Positions 36,757 through 44,429 of a stretch of DNA of 64,000 nt are shown piece by piece; the first letter of the stretch is position 1, and every line of letters begins with the position of its first letter. The notes beneath the pieces were generated by a model that did no database searches, was not told the origin of the DNA, and saw nothing but the letters and a program-made list of their open reading frames with translations. The translations under genes were made by a program, and so were the position numbers. The DNA is from Bdellovibrio sp. UBA4095 (GTDB lineage Bacteria; Bdellovibrionota; Bdellovibrionia; Bdellovibrionales; Bdellovibrionaceae). The stretch spans positions 146,941 through 210,940 of the forward strand of contig DFXZ01000014.1 of assembly GCA_002381805.1 (NCBI GenBank), given 5' to 3'.

Positions 36757-37811
36757 TAAGGCACTTCCGCGACAACTTCTCGAATCGCAGTTTCAATATC
36801 ATGAAGCTGCGGCACAGAGTTCTTTTCAAGATTAGGATGCAAACCGATACCAGGAAGGTTCTTCCCCGCAAGAACACGAGGACGAGCCATCAACTGATAA
36901 AACAGCTCTTGAGTTGCTCGATATGCCAAGTGTTCCCCAAAGTTTGTCACTTCAGTGTCTTCATTCACAAAAAGCACTCGACCTGTTTTTTCGATAGAGG
37001 ACTTAATCATTTCCCAGTCATAGGGATAAATGGAACGAAGGTCGATCACTTCCACAGATATTCCCTCTTCGCGCAACTTATCTGCTGCCTCATCGCACAG
37101 GTGAACCATACGGCTGTAGGTAACTACAGTGATCTGATCACCCGAACGGGTGATCTTGCCTTTACCGATCGGTACAATATACTCTTCCAGATCAGGCCAA
37201 CGAGGCTTCCATCCAGCAGAGTTCTGCACGGGTTTATCAATCATGGCTTTGAGTTCTTTTTCATCTGCCGGTTCACCAGGGATTAATTCATCACCCTTAT
37301 GGCGCATCAACGCCTTAGACTTCAAATAAAGAACGGGATTGGGATCTTGAATCGCCGCCAACATCAAACCGTATGCATCCAATGGGTTTGACGGCATAAC
37401 GATCTTCCAGCCGGGCAAACGTGAAGCCCAAGCATCGAAAGAGTGAGAATGATAAACTGATCCAAAGATTCCCGCTCCTACCGGAGTCATCACGACCATC
37501 GGTAACGGCACTTGCCCATTCGTACACCACAAGGTGTTGCCGGCGATCTTCAGCAAGTCGATCGTATTAAAGATGTAGTCCGCGAACTGAATCTCTGCCA
37601 CACAACGATCGCCAGTCATTGCAATGCCCATGGCAACGCCGATAATACCACGTTCATCCAGTGGAGAGTTCCACGCTGTCTTAAGTCCTTGAGTGGCCGT
37701 AAACACTCCACCAAGCGGAGCGCCAACGTCTTGACCAAAAATATCCTTCACTCCAAGATTTTCTTCACCGTAGTGAAGGGCCATTCTGATGGCCTGAGCT
37801 ATACTAGCCAT
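36756..37811 (-). CDS. 2-oxoacid dehydrogenase E1 beta subunit (branched-chain type)
   Basis: Beta subunit of the thiamine-diphosphate E1 component, 351 residues. Visible are DERGIIGVAMGIAMTGDRCVAE, IQFADYIFNTIDLL, GAGIFGSVYHSHSFDAW and VVTYSRMVHLCDEAA, with the C-terminal transketolase domain (about 215-340) starting ITVVTYS. It pairs with E1 alpha immediately upstream, their stop and start sharing one base. E2 and E3 are not in the window. The likely substrates are branched-chain 2-oxoacids from host amino acids, and pyruvate cannot be fully excluded. Confidence 0.9.
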   Translation of the reverse strand: MASIAQAIRMALHYGEENLGVKDIFGQDVGAPLGGVFTATQGLKTAWNSPLDERGIIGVAMGIAMTGDRCVAEIQFADYIFNTIDLLKIAGNTLWCTNGQVPLPMVVMTPVGAGIFGSVYHSHSFDAWASRLPGWKIVMPSNPLDAYGLMLAAIQDPNPVLYLKSKALMRHKGDELIPGEPADEKELKAMIDKPVQNSAGWKPRWPDLEEYIVPIGKGKITRSGDQITVVTYSRMVHLCDEAADKLREEGISVEVIDLRSIYPYDWEMIKSSIEKTGRVLFVNEDTEVTNFGEHLAYRATQELFYQLMARPRVLAGKNLPGIGLHPNLEKNSVPQLHDIETAIREVVAEVP

Positions 37812-38920
37812 TAGAACTTCCTCCAGTCTGCATTTTCGTTGTTAGCATAAACGTGATCCCAAACGGACTCTGGAGACGGCGCCGGTTCATGTCGCACGTT
37901 CTCTTGAGCCGCCACTCCTTCAGCCTCATATGTTTCCCAAATCTTTTTTGCAGCTTTGTCGGAAAGGATTCCCGCAGAAATCAGCCGCTTTTCAAAATTC
38001 AATACGCAATCGAATAATTCCGGTTTGCGATTGGCTCCGTCTGCCGAAGAGTGACCATAGAGACGACTCACTTTAACCTCGACAAATGAGGGCTTACCCG
38101 TCTTGCGGATGTATTCCATCTCTTCTTTAAAAGCGAGATAGCTTTCGACAGGATCGTTTCCGTTGATAACACGTGAGCGAATGTTGAATGCACGAGCACG
38201 GTCTGCAATTTCGCTCTCTCCGTGTTGTCCTTCAAAGGGTGTTGAAATTCCGTAACCATTGTTTTGCACAGTTAACAACACGGGAAGTTCCTGGCCTTTA
38301 CGAGAAGCCCAGATCAAAGCTGTTGCGAAATCTCCCTCTGCTGTTCCCGCATCACCACCAGTGACAATGGAAATGCTTTTGTGTCCCGCACGCTTTTGCG
38401 CATGTGCCGTTCCGCAAGCAATGGGATACTGAACTTCGATCGGTGAGGTCACAGGAGCCACATTCCATTTTGGAAAGCAATAATGATTCGCAAAATTTCG
38501 TCCGCCTGTTGAGGTGTCCGTCGCGCGGTTCATAATCAGACGAATAGAATCGACCATAGGCATGCCCATGGCCACCAAAGTTGGAGTACAGCGATAATGC
38601 AAATGCAACCAGTCGTGTTCCAACCCTTGCCCTTTATTCACTAGCATTCCCAGTGGAACGCCCATCGCTTCCTCTCCGGGGCCGCCGATCCAGAAATAAG
38701 CTTCACCGGCTTTATAAATTTTAATTAGACGCTCTTCAAGGACACGGGATTTCACCATGAGATCGTGTATGCGCAACAACAAGTCTTCAGAAAGACCTCC
38801 GAAGTGATCCCTTTTTTGCGCGACCTTCTTTTTAACAGGTTTTTTCGCTGCTTTCGCTGGGGACGTCGCCTTTTTCACAGACGATTTCTTCCCCTGTTTC
38901 ACAGTGGTCTTTTTAGACAT
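37811..38920 (-). CDS. 2-oxoacid dehydrogenase E1 alpha subunit with basic N-terminal tail
   Basis: Alpha subunit of E1, 369 residues, with the thiamine-diphosphate motif TGGDAGTAEGDF (about 190) through to VQNNGYGIS, and the family's YGHSSADGA phosphorylation-loop-like region. YRCTPTLVAMGMP and LMVKSRVLEERL also fit. The first 36 residues are almost all Lys, Ala, Pro, Ser and Thr (KKTTVKQGKKSSVKKATSPA onward), which is not part of the usual enzyme. That tail may bind nucleic acid, polyphosphate or E2. E1 beta starts at its stop codon. Confidence 0.9.
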   Translation of the reverse strand: MSKKTTVKQGKKSSVKKATSPAKAAKKPVKKKVAQKRDHFGGLSEDLLLRIHDLMVKSRVLEERLIKIYKAGEAYFWIGGPGEEAMGVPLGMLVNKGQGLEHDWLHLHYRCTPTLVAMGMPMVDSIRLIMNRATDTSTGGRNFANHYCFPKWNVAPVTSPIEVQYPIACGTAHAQKRAGHKSISIVTGGDAGTAEGDFATALIWASRKGQELPVLLTVQNNGYGISTPFEGQHGESEIADRARAFNIRSRVINGNDPVESYLAFKEEMEYIRKTGKPSFVEVKVSRLYGHSSADGANRKPELFDCVLNFEKRLISAGILSDKAAKKIWETYEAEGVAAQENVRHEPAPSPESVWDHVYANNENADWRKF

Positions 38921-39107
38921 TTTGAGGCCTCCATTAACGCAACTATCTAAGCGAAAAGAGAAGCTTTTGTCACGCCAAATAGCCCTCAGTTACGGCTCCG
39001 AGGACCATTTTAACAGCCTCTTCGGGTCCAAATTCCCCTGTCATTCATCTGAAAGGACTTTAAACCTCATAATTTAAGTTTTTCCTCGAAATTATCTTGG
39101 TTTGAGA

Positions 39108-39123
39108 TGGATTGGCTCTTGCA
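39108..39123 (+). promoter_or_regulatory. Candidate sigma-54 (-24/-12) promoter
   Basis: TGGATTG-GCTC-TTGCA keeps the GG (39109-39110) and GC (39121-39122) at the exact sigma-54 spacing, with the conserved TGG, G and TTGCA. Three bases of the -24 element differ from consensus. It lies about 50 bases before the hemerythrin start at 39172. Confidence 0.45.
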
Positions 39124-39171
39124 ATTTCAGCCATGAAAATCGGTTTAAACATTCAGAAGGAAGGTAAATTT

Positions 39172-39699
39172 ATGTTGATTTATGAACAACTCAAAAAGGA
39201 CCATCAACTAATCAAAAAGCTCCTGAATCAATTGGTCGCGCTCAACGATGATGACCAGGAACAACGCAATCGCTTGGTCGCACAGATCAGTGACGAGTTA
39301 ATCCCCCACGCTCGAGCAGAAGAGAGCGTCCTCTATAATTCCCTACGGATGTTAGATATGGCAAAGGACATGGCCATGCATGGCTACAAAGAGCATATGG
39401 AAGCAGAAGGATACTTAAGAGCTCTGCAGGCCCAGAGCAAACTCGTCGGGGACTGGAAAAAGACAGCAATAAAACTGAAAGAATCCCTGGAACACCACAT
39501 AGAGGAAGAAGAAGGCAAGATCTTCAGTATGTCTCGTCAATTGTTCACTCAGCAAGAAGCCGAGATGATGTGTGAAGCCTTCATGGAGTTGAAACCGAAG
39601 TCTCGTGACCAGGGTATGATGAAAAACACGATGGACCTAGTAGCCAATCTTATGCCACCCCGGTTTACTTCCTCTTTGAGAACCCCACCACCAAACTAA
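39172..39699 (+). CDS. Hemerythrin-like HHE-domain protein
   Basis: Predicted diiron-binding protein of 175 residues. Histidines at the expected spacing are seen in LKKDHQLIK (His11), LIPHARAEE, MHGYKEHMEAE and LEHHIEEEEGKIF, giving the His/Glu ligand set of HHE proteins. Such proteins sense or bind oxygen, nitric oxide or iron. AGGAAGG lies eight bases before ATG 39172, and an upstream in-frame ATG would add residues without a ribosome-binding site. It is the first gene of a run with the DUF4142 and BON proteins, which suggests a stress operon. Confidence 0.87.
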   Translation: MLIYEQLKKDHQLIKKLLNQLVALNDDDQEQRNRLVAQISDELIPHARAEESVLYNSLRMLDMAKDMAMHGYKEHMEAEGYLRALQAQSKLVGDWKKTAIKLKESLEHHIEEEEGKIFSMSRQLFTQQEAEMMCEAFMELKPKSRDQGMMKNTMDLVANLMPPRFTSSLRTPPPN

Positions 39700-39741
39700 G
39701 TGGCGGACTCTACGGATTTAACAACTATTAAGGAGGAAACC

Positions 39742-40302
39742 ATGTTCACGCAATTTTCAAAGATGACTTTGATGTCGTTCGTCTTCGCCTTCGGCGGATA
39801 TCATGTAACAGCTTCTGCACAGGCCGTTGCTCCTAGCGATGGTGAGATCGTAGAAATCCTAAAGACAGCTAATGATTCAGAGATCGACGCGGCTAAATTA
39901 GCCAAGAAGAGAGCTGAAAATCCCGAAGTAAAAGACTATGCACAGATGATGCTCGACCAACATGAAATGACCAACAAACAATCCAAAAAGATTTCGAAAG
40001 AAGAAAACATCAAAAAGAAATCCAATGATATGGCCAAGGCTCTTAAAGACGAATCCAAAACGAAAATCTCCGATCTAAAAAAGAAAAAAGGCACAGAGTT
40101 TGATCGTAGCTATATGGAGCAGCAGGTAACAATGCATCAGCAGCTTCTGAACGAACTCGATCAGACATTAATTCCGTCTGCTCAAAACATCGGCCTTAAG
40201 ACCTTTCTGCAATCCACTCGTGACCATATTCAAGAGCATTTGACAAAGGCACAGTCTATTCAGGCCAACCTCGGCGGAAGCTCCACGACGACAACTGAAT
40301 AA
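39742..40302 (+). CDS. DUF4142 secreted protein
   Basis: Exported, helical protein of 186 residues with signal peptide ending near ASAQA. It has the DUF4142 pattern: DGEIVEILKTANDSEIDAAKLA at the start and NPEVKDYAQMMLDQHEMTN around residue 65, with a second helical repeat later (MEQQVTMHQQLLNELD). DUF4142 proteins are ferritin-like helical bundles, often found with stress genes. AAGGAGG lies five bases before ATG 39742. The hemerythrin gene ends 42 bases upstream. Confidence 0.87.
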   Translation: MFTQFSKMTLMSFVFAFGGYHVTASAQAVAPSDGEIVEILKTANDSEIDAAKLAKKRAENPEVKDYAQMMLDQHEMTNKQSKKISKEENIKKKSNDMAKALKDESKTKISDLKKKKGTEFDRSYMEQQVTMHQQLLNELDQTLIPSAQNIGLKTFLQSTRDHIQEHLTKAQSIQANLGGSSTTTTE

Positions 40303-40313
40303 TATCTCTTTCC

Positions 40314-40340
40314 AGAGTAGGGTTTTTACAACCCTACTCT
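40314..40340 (+). terminator. Hairpin between DUF4142 and BON genes
   Basis: An 11-bp perfect stem AGAGTAGGGTT / AACCCTACTCT with a five-base loop is followed by CTTTGT. The T-run is poor, so it may act as an attenuator or partial terminator inside the run. Confidence 0.55.
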
Positions 40341-40358
40341 CTTTGTGAGGGAGCGATT

Positions 40359-41024
40359 ATGCTTGTGAAAGCAATTTTCATTTCACTCTTAATTATCTCG
40401 GAATCCAGTTATGCTCAGACAGACGCTGCAGCTCCGGCACAACAGGCACCTTCCGCGCCGACACAACAGCAAGCTCCCGCTGCCAATCAAACAGCTCCAG
40501 CACAAACCCAACAAGCTCCACCCGCCGAGATGCCAGCTCAGGATGGAGGAACCGAAGCCACTACAATACAACAAGTTCCGATGACCATTCCCGTTCCCAT
40601 TCCGATTCCTCAAAGCGCACCCGCTCCCGCACCAGCCCAGCCTCAAGCAGTCAATCCTGGCGGCCAGATGTACACCCCGAACCTTCCCTCGCCGAATGTC
40701 ATAGACACTAACGAGAATGCACCACCGCCATCAGCGACAATCACCATCCCAAGAAATGCCCCAATGCCCGAACTGAGCGCCAGCGAAAAACAAGCCCAAG
40801 CAATGAGAGCCCGAGACGACCGCCTCAGAGAACTTATTCGCACCAAAATCTACCGAGACAACGCCAGCTTCGCCAAAACAGTCACCATCAACGTAACAGG
40901 AGGCAAAGTCCTCTTGCAGGGCCAAGTCCTGAACAACCAAGACAAACTGTTTATCGAACGAACTGCCAAAAAAGAAGCCGGCGACACCAACGTCACCAAT
41001 CAACTCATCACCATCTCAGAATAG
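40359..41024 (+). CDS. BON-domain protein with Pro/Ala/Gln-rich linker
   Basis: Exported protein of 221 residues with signal peptide ending at SSYAQ. Residues about 20-105 are low-complexity (Ala, Pro, Gln), with repeated QQAP/PAQ units. The C-terminal 70 residues form one BON domain with RELIRTKIYRD, KTVTINVTGGKVLLQGQV and a Gly after the strand. BON domains bind phospholipid and occur in envelope-stress proteins such as OsmY. The extended linker suggests spanning or tethering in the periplasm. GAGG lies about nine bases before the ATG. Confidence 0.85.
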   Translation: MLVKAIFISLLIISESSYAQTDAAAPAQQAPSAPTQQQAPAANQTAPAQTQQAPPAEMPAQDGGTEATTIQQVPMTIPVPIPIPQSAPAPAPAQPQAVNPGGQMYTPNLPSPNVIDTNENAPPPSATITIPRNAPMPELSASEKQAQAMRARDDRLRELIRTKIYRDNASFAKTVTINVTGGKVLLQGQVLNNQDKLFIERTAKKEAGDTNVTNQLITISE

Positions 41025-41072
41025 TAGCAACTCTAACTTTCCAAAAGGCTGACAAAACCAAGTCAGACAAGC

Positions 41073-41223
41073 TTCGAGATTTGGTTGGAGTTTTATAGAA
41101 ACTAAGGCGCAAGGGGCCTTTGGCGGCGCACGATGCGCGCACCCGCCGCAGGCGGGCGCCAACGAAGCAGGATGCTGTGCCACTGAAGCTTTAGTTCCTA
41201 TAAAACTCCAACCAAATCTCGAA
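41073..41223. repeat. 151-bp nested inverted repeat (cruciform/MITE-like)
   Basis: Outer arms 41073-41108 and 41188-41223 are inverted copies matching at 34 of 36 positions. The 79-base interior is GC-rich and holds further dyads: TTGGCG/CGCCAA (41120-41125 with 41157-41162) enclosing GCGCA-CGA-TGCGC (41126-41138) and CCCGCC-GCA-GGCGGG (41142-41156). No open frame runs through it and no clear target-site duplication is seen. It lies between two convergent genes. It could be a small non-autonomous mobile element, a structured RNA or a complex terminator. Confidence 0.85.
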
Positions 41224-41235
41224 CCGTAGGCAGGT

Positions 41236-41262
41236 AAAAAAAAAGCCCGGAAGAACCGGGCT
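41236..41262 (-). terminator. Intrinsic terminator of the tail-specific protease gene
   Basis: On the minus strand, AGCCCGG / CCGGGCT with loop TTCTT is followed by a run of eight or more T residues, 42 bases after the protease stop. Confidence 0.85.
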
Positions 41263-41303
41263 CCAACAACTTACTTTTGCCTAAGGGCACACTTCCAAAA
41301 CAA

Positions 41304-43322
41304 CTACTTAGCGTTCGCTTGCTTAGGAACTCCTAGGGTTTTTCCTTCTTCAAGCTGAATAAGATCCAAAAGAACATTCTCTGCTTCCACAATCTCCGGC
41401 CGCTTCAAATACTCTTCGTTTTTCTTAGCTTTGCTAGCTGTTTTTTTAGCTTTATCTTTTTTATCTTTTTCGTTCTTATCCTTAAGAATCTCGCTAACTC
41501 GGATCAGCTTGCCACGAGATTTTGTCTTATTTAATTCATCCAGGATCTTTTTAAATTCATCGTTCTTAGCGACTCGGTCAGTGGAGCGCTCACGCAAAAC
41601 TCGAATCCAGTCCGGCTTAATTTCTTGCCAAGCACCAGGGCCTTCCTTAACCATAGCCTCCGCCGACACAAAATCATCAATTGTTTTTGGCGGCAATGAA
41701 TAGTCCATATACTTTTCGCCAATTTCATCAGTGCTGAATGGACCCGGCAAAACAAGGTCTGCATCGACACCGCGATGCTGAGTTGATTTACCACCAGGAA
41801 CAAAGAACATTCCGACTGTGACTTTGATTGCGCCCAGGTTGTTAGGAATCGGAAGAACTGACTGAACACTGCCTTTACCATAAGTATGATCACCGCCGAC
41901 AACGACAGCCCGCTTATAGTCCTGAAGTGTACCCGCTACGATTTCTGAAGCAGAGGCAGAGATTCGGCTGGTCAATACAACAAGAGGACCCGCCCAATCA
42001 ACTGCAGGATCTGTATCTCTTAATGCTGACTCAGCACGGCCTTCGTTTTTAGACGACTGTTTTACAACATTGCCTGTTTTAAAGAAAAGACCGGCAATTT
42101 TCACAGCATCTTCCAGAGATCCACCACCGTTATTGGAAAGATCCAACACTAAACCATCGGCCTTCTGAGCCCGGGCTTTTTTAATCAGTTTCTTCATATC
42201 CGCAGCCGACGAACGTCCGCCACGACGAGAATCCGCATAAAACGAAGGGAAGTTGATGATTCCCAGTTTCTTCTTCACACCGTTTACTTTTTTATCCACG
42301 AAAGTGATGGAAGCCGCTTCATCTTCTAAATTCACTTTTTCCCGAGTAAGAGACACGTCAAAGCGCTTCTTGCCTTCACCAGCTTTACGAAGGATTGTCA
42401 GACGTACCTTGGTTCCCTTGTTACCGCGGATTTTTTTAACGACGTCTTTCAAATCCATATCGATCACATTTTCCATAGAGCCTTTTTCTTGGCCTACAGC
42501 AATAATCTTATCTTGTGGTTCGATCTGACCAGACTTGGCAGCAGCTCCGCCAGGAACTAACTGTTCGACGACTGTAAAACCATCTTGCGAAGACAGCGTC
42601 GCCCCAATTCCTTCAAGAGAAAGACGCATCTGAATCTCAAAATCTTCCAGTACATCTCGCGAAAAGAAGCTGGAGTGTGGATCTAAAGCGCGAGCAAAAG
42701 AGTCCAAATATCCGGCATACAGATCGTCCTGCTTGATATCCTGTGTACGTTTGACTGATCTTTCGTAATTTTTGATGACGTTCTTTTTCGCCTCGTCAAC
42801 TTTCATGTCGGTGGCAAGGTAGTTACCAATCTGGAACTGAATATATTTTTTCAAATACTCATTAGCTTCAGCCGTATCTTTGGGCCAAGCTTTTTTATCC
42901 GGATCAAAGACAAACTCTGTCGTCTCATCAAACTTAAAATCTTTTCCTAAGAAAGACTTGGCAAACTCTGCTCGTTCTTTCACGCGCTCAAGAACCAAGG
43001 TTTGCGAAGCTTCCAAGAAGCCACAATCACGATTTTTGGTTTTCTCAAAAACCTTGCCCATCGTAGCTTTGATTTTGTTCGCATCAGCTTCAGTGAGATA
43101 GATTTTTGAAGGGTCTAGCCTCTTCAAGTATTGCTCAATCACTCTGTTCTGAAGATCAGTGTCGCGGCTTGAATATTTCACGTGATTAGCCAAGAAGCCC
43201 TGCTCAATCACGGTTAAATAACGACATTCCAAACCTTCTTTAAGCTGTGCTGAGGCGACTGATGAAATTACGAGCGAACCCGCAATAACTAAACCCCTCA
43301 CACCATTCTTAAGTGACCTCAT
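41304..43322 (-). CDS. C-terminal processing (tail-specific) protease, S41 family
   Basis: Periplasmic serine protease of 672 residues, similar in size to Prc/Tsp. It has a signal peptide ending near VASAQ, an N-terminal helical domain (about 25-215), a PDZ domain (about 225-320, GIGATLSSQDGFTVVEQLVPGG in part), and the S41 core with SNNGGGSLEDAV, the catalytic Ser in SASASEIVAGTLQDY and Lys in YGKGSVQSVLP. The C-terminal 50 residues are Lys-rich (KDKNEKDKKDKAKKTASKAKK, given in part). It trims periplasmic and envelope proteins. Confidence 0.93.
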   Translation of the reverse strand: MRSLKNGVRGLVIAGSLVISSVASAQLKEGLECRYLTVIEQGFLANHVKYSSRDTDLQNRVIEQYLKRLDPSKIYLTEADANKIKATMGKVFEKTKNRDCGFLEASQTLVLERVKERAEFAKSFLGKDFKFDETTEFVFDPDKKAWPKDTAEANEYLKKYIQFQIGNYLATDMKVDEAKKNVIKNYERSVKRTQDIKQDDLYAGYLDSFARALDPHSSFFSRDVLEDFEIQMRLSLEGIGATLSSQDGFTVVEQLVPGGAAAKSGQIEPQDKIIAVGQEKGSMENVIDMDLKDVVKKIRGNKGTKVRLTILRKAGEGKKRFDVSLTREKVNLEDEAASITFVDKKVNGVKKKLGIINFPSFYADSRRGGRSSAADMKKLIKKARAQKADGLVLDLSNNGGGSLEDAVKIAGLFFKTGNVVKQSSKNEGRAESALRDTDPAVDWAGPLVVLTSRISASASEIVAGTLQDYKRAVVVGGDHTYGKGSVQSVLPIPNNLGAIKVTVGMFFVPGGKSTQHRGVDADLVLPGPFSTDEIGEKYMDYSLPPKTIDDFVSAEAMVKEGPGAWQEIKPDWIRVLRERSTDRVAKNDEFKKILDELNKTKSRGKLIRVSEILKDKNEKDKKDKAKKTASKAKKNEEYLKRPEIVEAENVLLDLIQLEEGKTLGVPKQANAK

Positions 43323-43442
43323 CCTGATCCCTTCCCTGGCTCCCCCATATGGAGCAGACTATTCCAATAGAGTATCAAAAATATTATGGAGAGCATTCAT
43401 TTTATGATGAGCGGGGTAAATTAGGACGGCGTGATCAGAAAG

Positions 43443-44342
43443 CTATGACTTTCGTCGGTCCTCTTCAAAAAAGGAGAGTTGAGAAAGGGAATCAGCTTTG
43501 TCAGAGCGCAAACCTGAATGTTTGACTTCATGCTTAACGAAGCTTCCGTGCTCAGTGGCGATCATAAAGAACGACATCTCGGGAAATCTCGCCTTAAGTC
43601 GAGACATTTCTTCCAAAATGAGCTGGATATTTTTAGGGTCATCGTCGGACATACCGAATCGATGATGGGGGTTGTAGCCATAAAGTTCGATTGCTTTTTC
43701 CACGCTCGCGCGAATGGCTCTCTGTTTCAGCTCGGCCGTCCCTTGCTGGAACTGCTCATCACCTAAAGCAGCTCTTGTTTCTTTATGGCTAACAGGATAA
43801 ACACTCAGATAATTCGGCTCGATGGGCAAGACCTTGTTATGAACAAAAACCCGTATACCGTCTTTCAAGGTTTCCGGATGATGCCCTCGCGCGGTGATCA
43901 CGGAAAGAGGACGCTGATTAAAAGCGGCGTGATAGAAGCACTCCCAAGAAGGCCCCTTCCATTGAAAATCGGGATAACCTAAAGCTTCGGCAACGTCTTG
44001 AACAAATACTTGTTTTTTGCCTGCCAGCTTCTCAAGCTCATCGACATGATGATCACGAAAGTTTCTAAAGGTACCCGAAATATCGCAGTAATCGATCAGG
44101 TAGTCCGCATACGGTCCTGTTTGACCAATAGCGTGTTGATACTGGGCGAAGTCGCCGCTTGAAATCATAACCTCAGAGCGGTCTTTTTTGTGAAAAAGAA
44201 TCAAAGGTGTCGTCAGGAAGGCGATATTGTCGTCAAAATCGAAGAAATAAAAACTACGCCCCCCGAGATGGAAATTTCGATCTCGTTCCGGAGCTCTGTT
44301 GATACCTAATTCAAGCTGTCCCTTGAGGAAGCTCTTACTCAT
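43443..44342 (-). CDS. HAD-fold protein of unknown function
   Basis: A 299-residue protein with HAD-like motifs: FDFDDNIAF (motif I, Asp35 and Asp37, with Asn where Thr is usual), SVITARGHHPE (motif II) and FGMSDDDPKNI (motif IV acidic triplet). A large insertion (about 55-150) separates motifs I and II. It is probably a phosphatase or a degenerate relative, with unknown substrate. AAGGTGATGT precedes the ATG. It lies between topA and the protease gene on the same strand. Confidence 0.72.
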   Translation of the reverse strand: MSKSFLKGQLELGINRAPERDRNFHLGGRSFYFFDFDDNIAFLTTPLILFHKKDRSEVMISSGDFAQYQHAIGQTGPYADYLIDYCDISGTFRNFRDHHVDELEKLAGKKQVFVQDVAEALGYPDFQWKGPSWECFYHAAFNQRPLSVITARGHHPETLKDGIRVFVHNKVLPIEPNYLSVYPVSHKETRAALGDEQFQQGTAELKQRAIRASVEKAIELYGYNPHHRFGMSDDDPKNIQLILEEMSRLKARFPEMSFFMIATEHGSFVKHEVKHSGLRSDKADSLSQLSFFEEDRRKS

Positions 44343-44393
44343 ACATCACCTTGTTTAATAGCTATTCAGTATGACGACCCGAGGGAAAAGTAC

Positions 44394-44422
44394 CAAAAAA
44401 AGCCCTCTCGGGAAAGAGGGCT
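44394..44422 (-). terminator. Intrinsic terminator of topA
   Basis: On the minus strand, AGCCCTCT / AGAGGGCT with a six-base loop is followed by TTTTTT, eight bases after the topA stop. Confidence 0.88.
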
Positions 44423-44429
44423 GTACAAA

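Noticed and set aside
41109..41187. Core of the inverted repeat as a CRISPR or tandem array
   Set aside because: There are no repeated units with spacers; it is only nested dyads.
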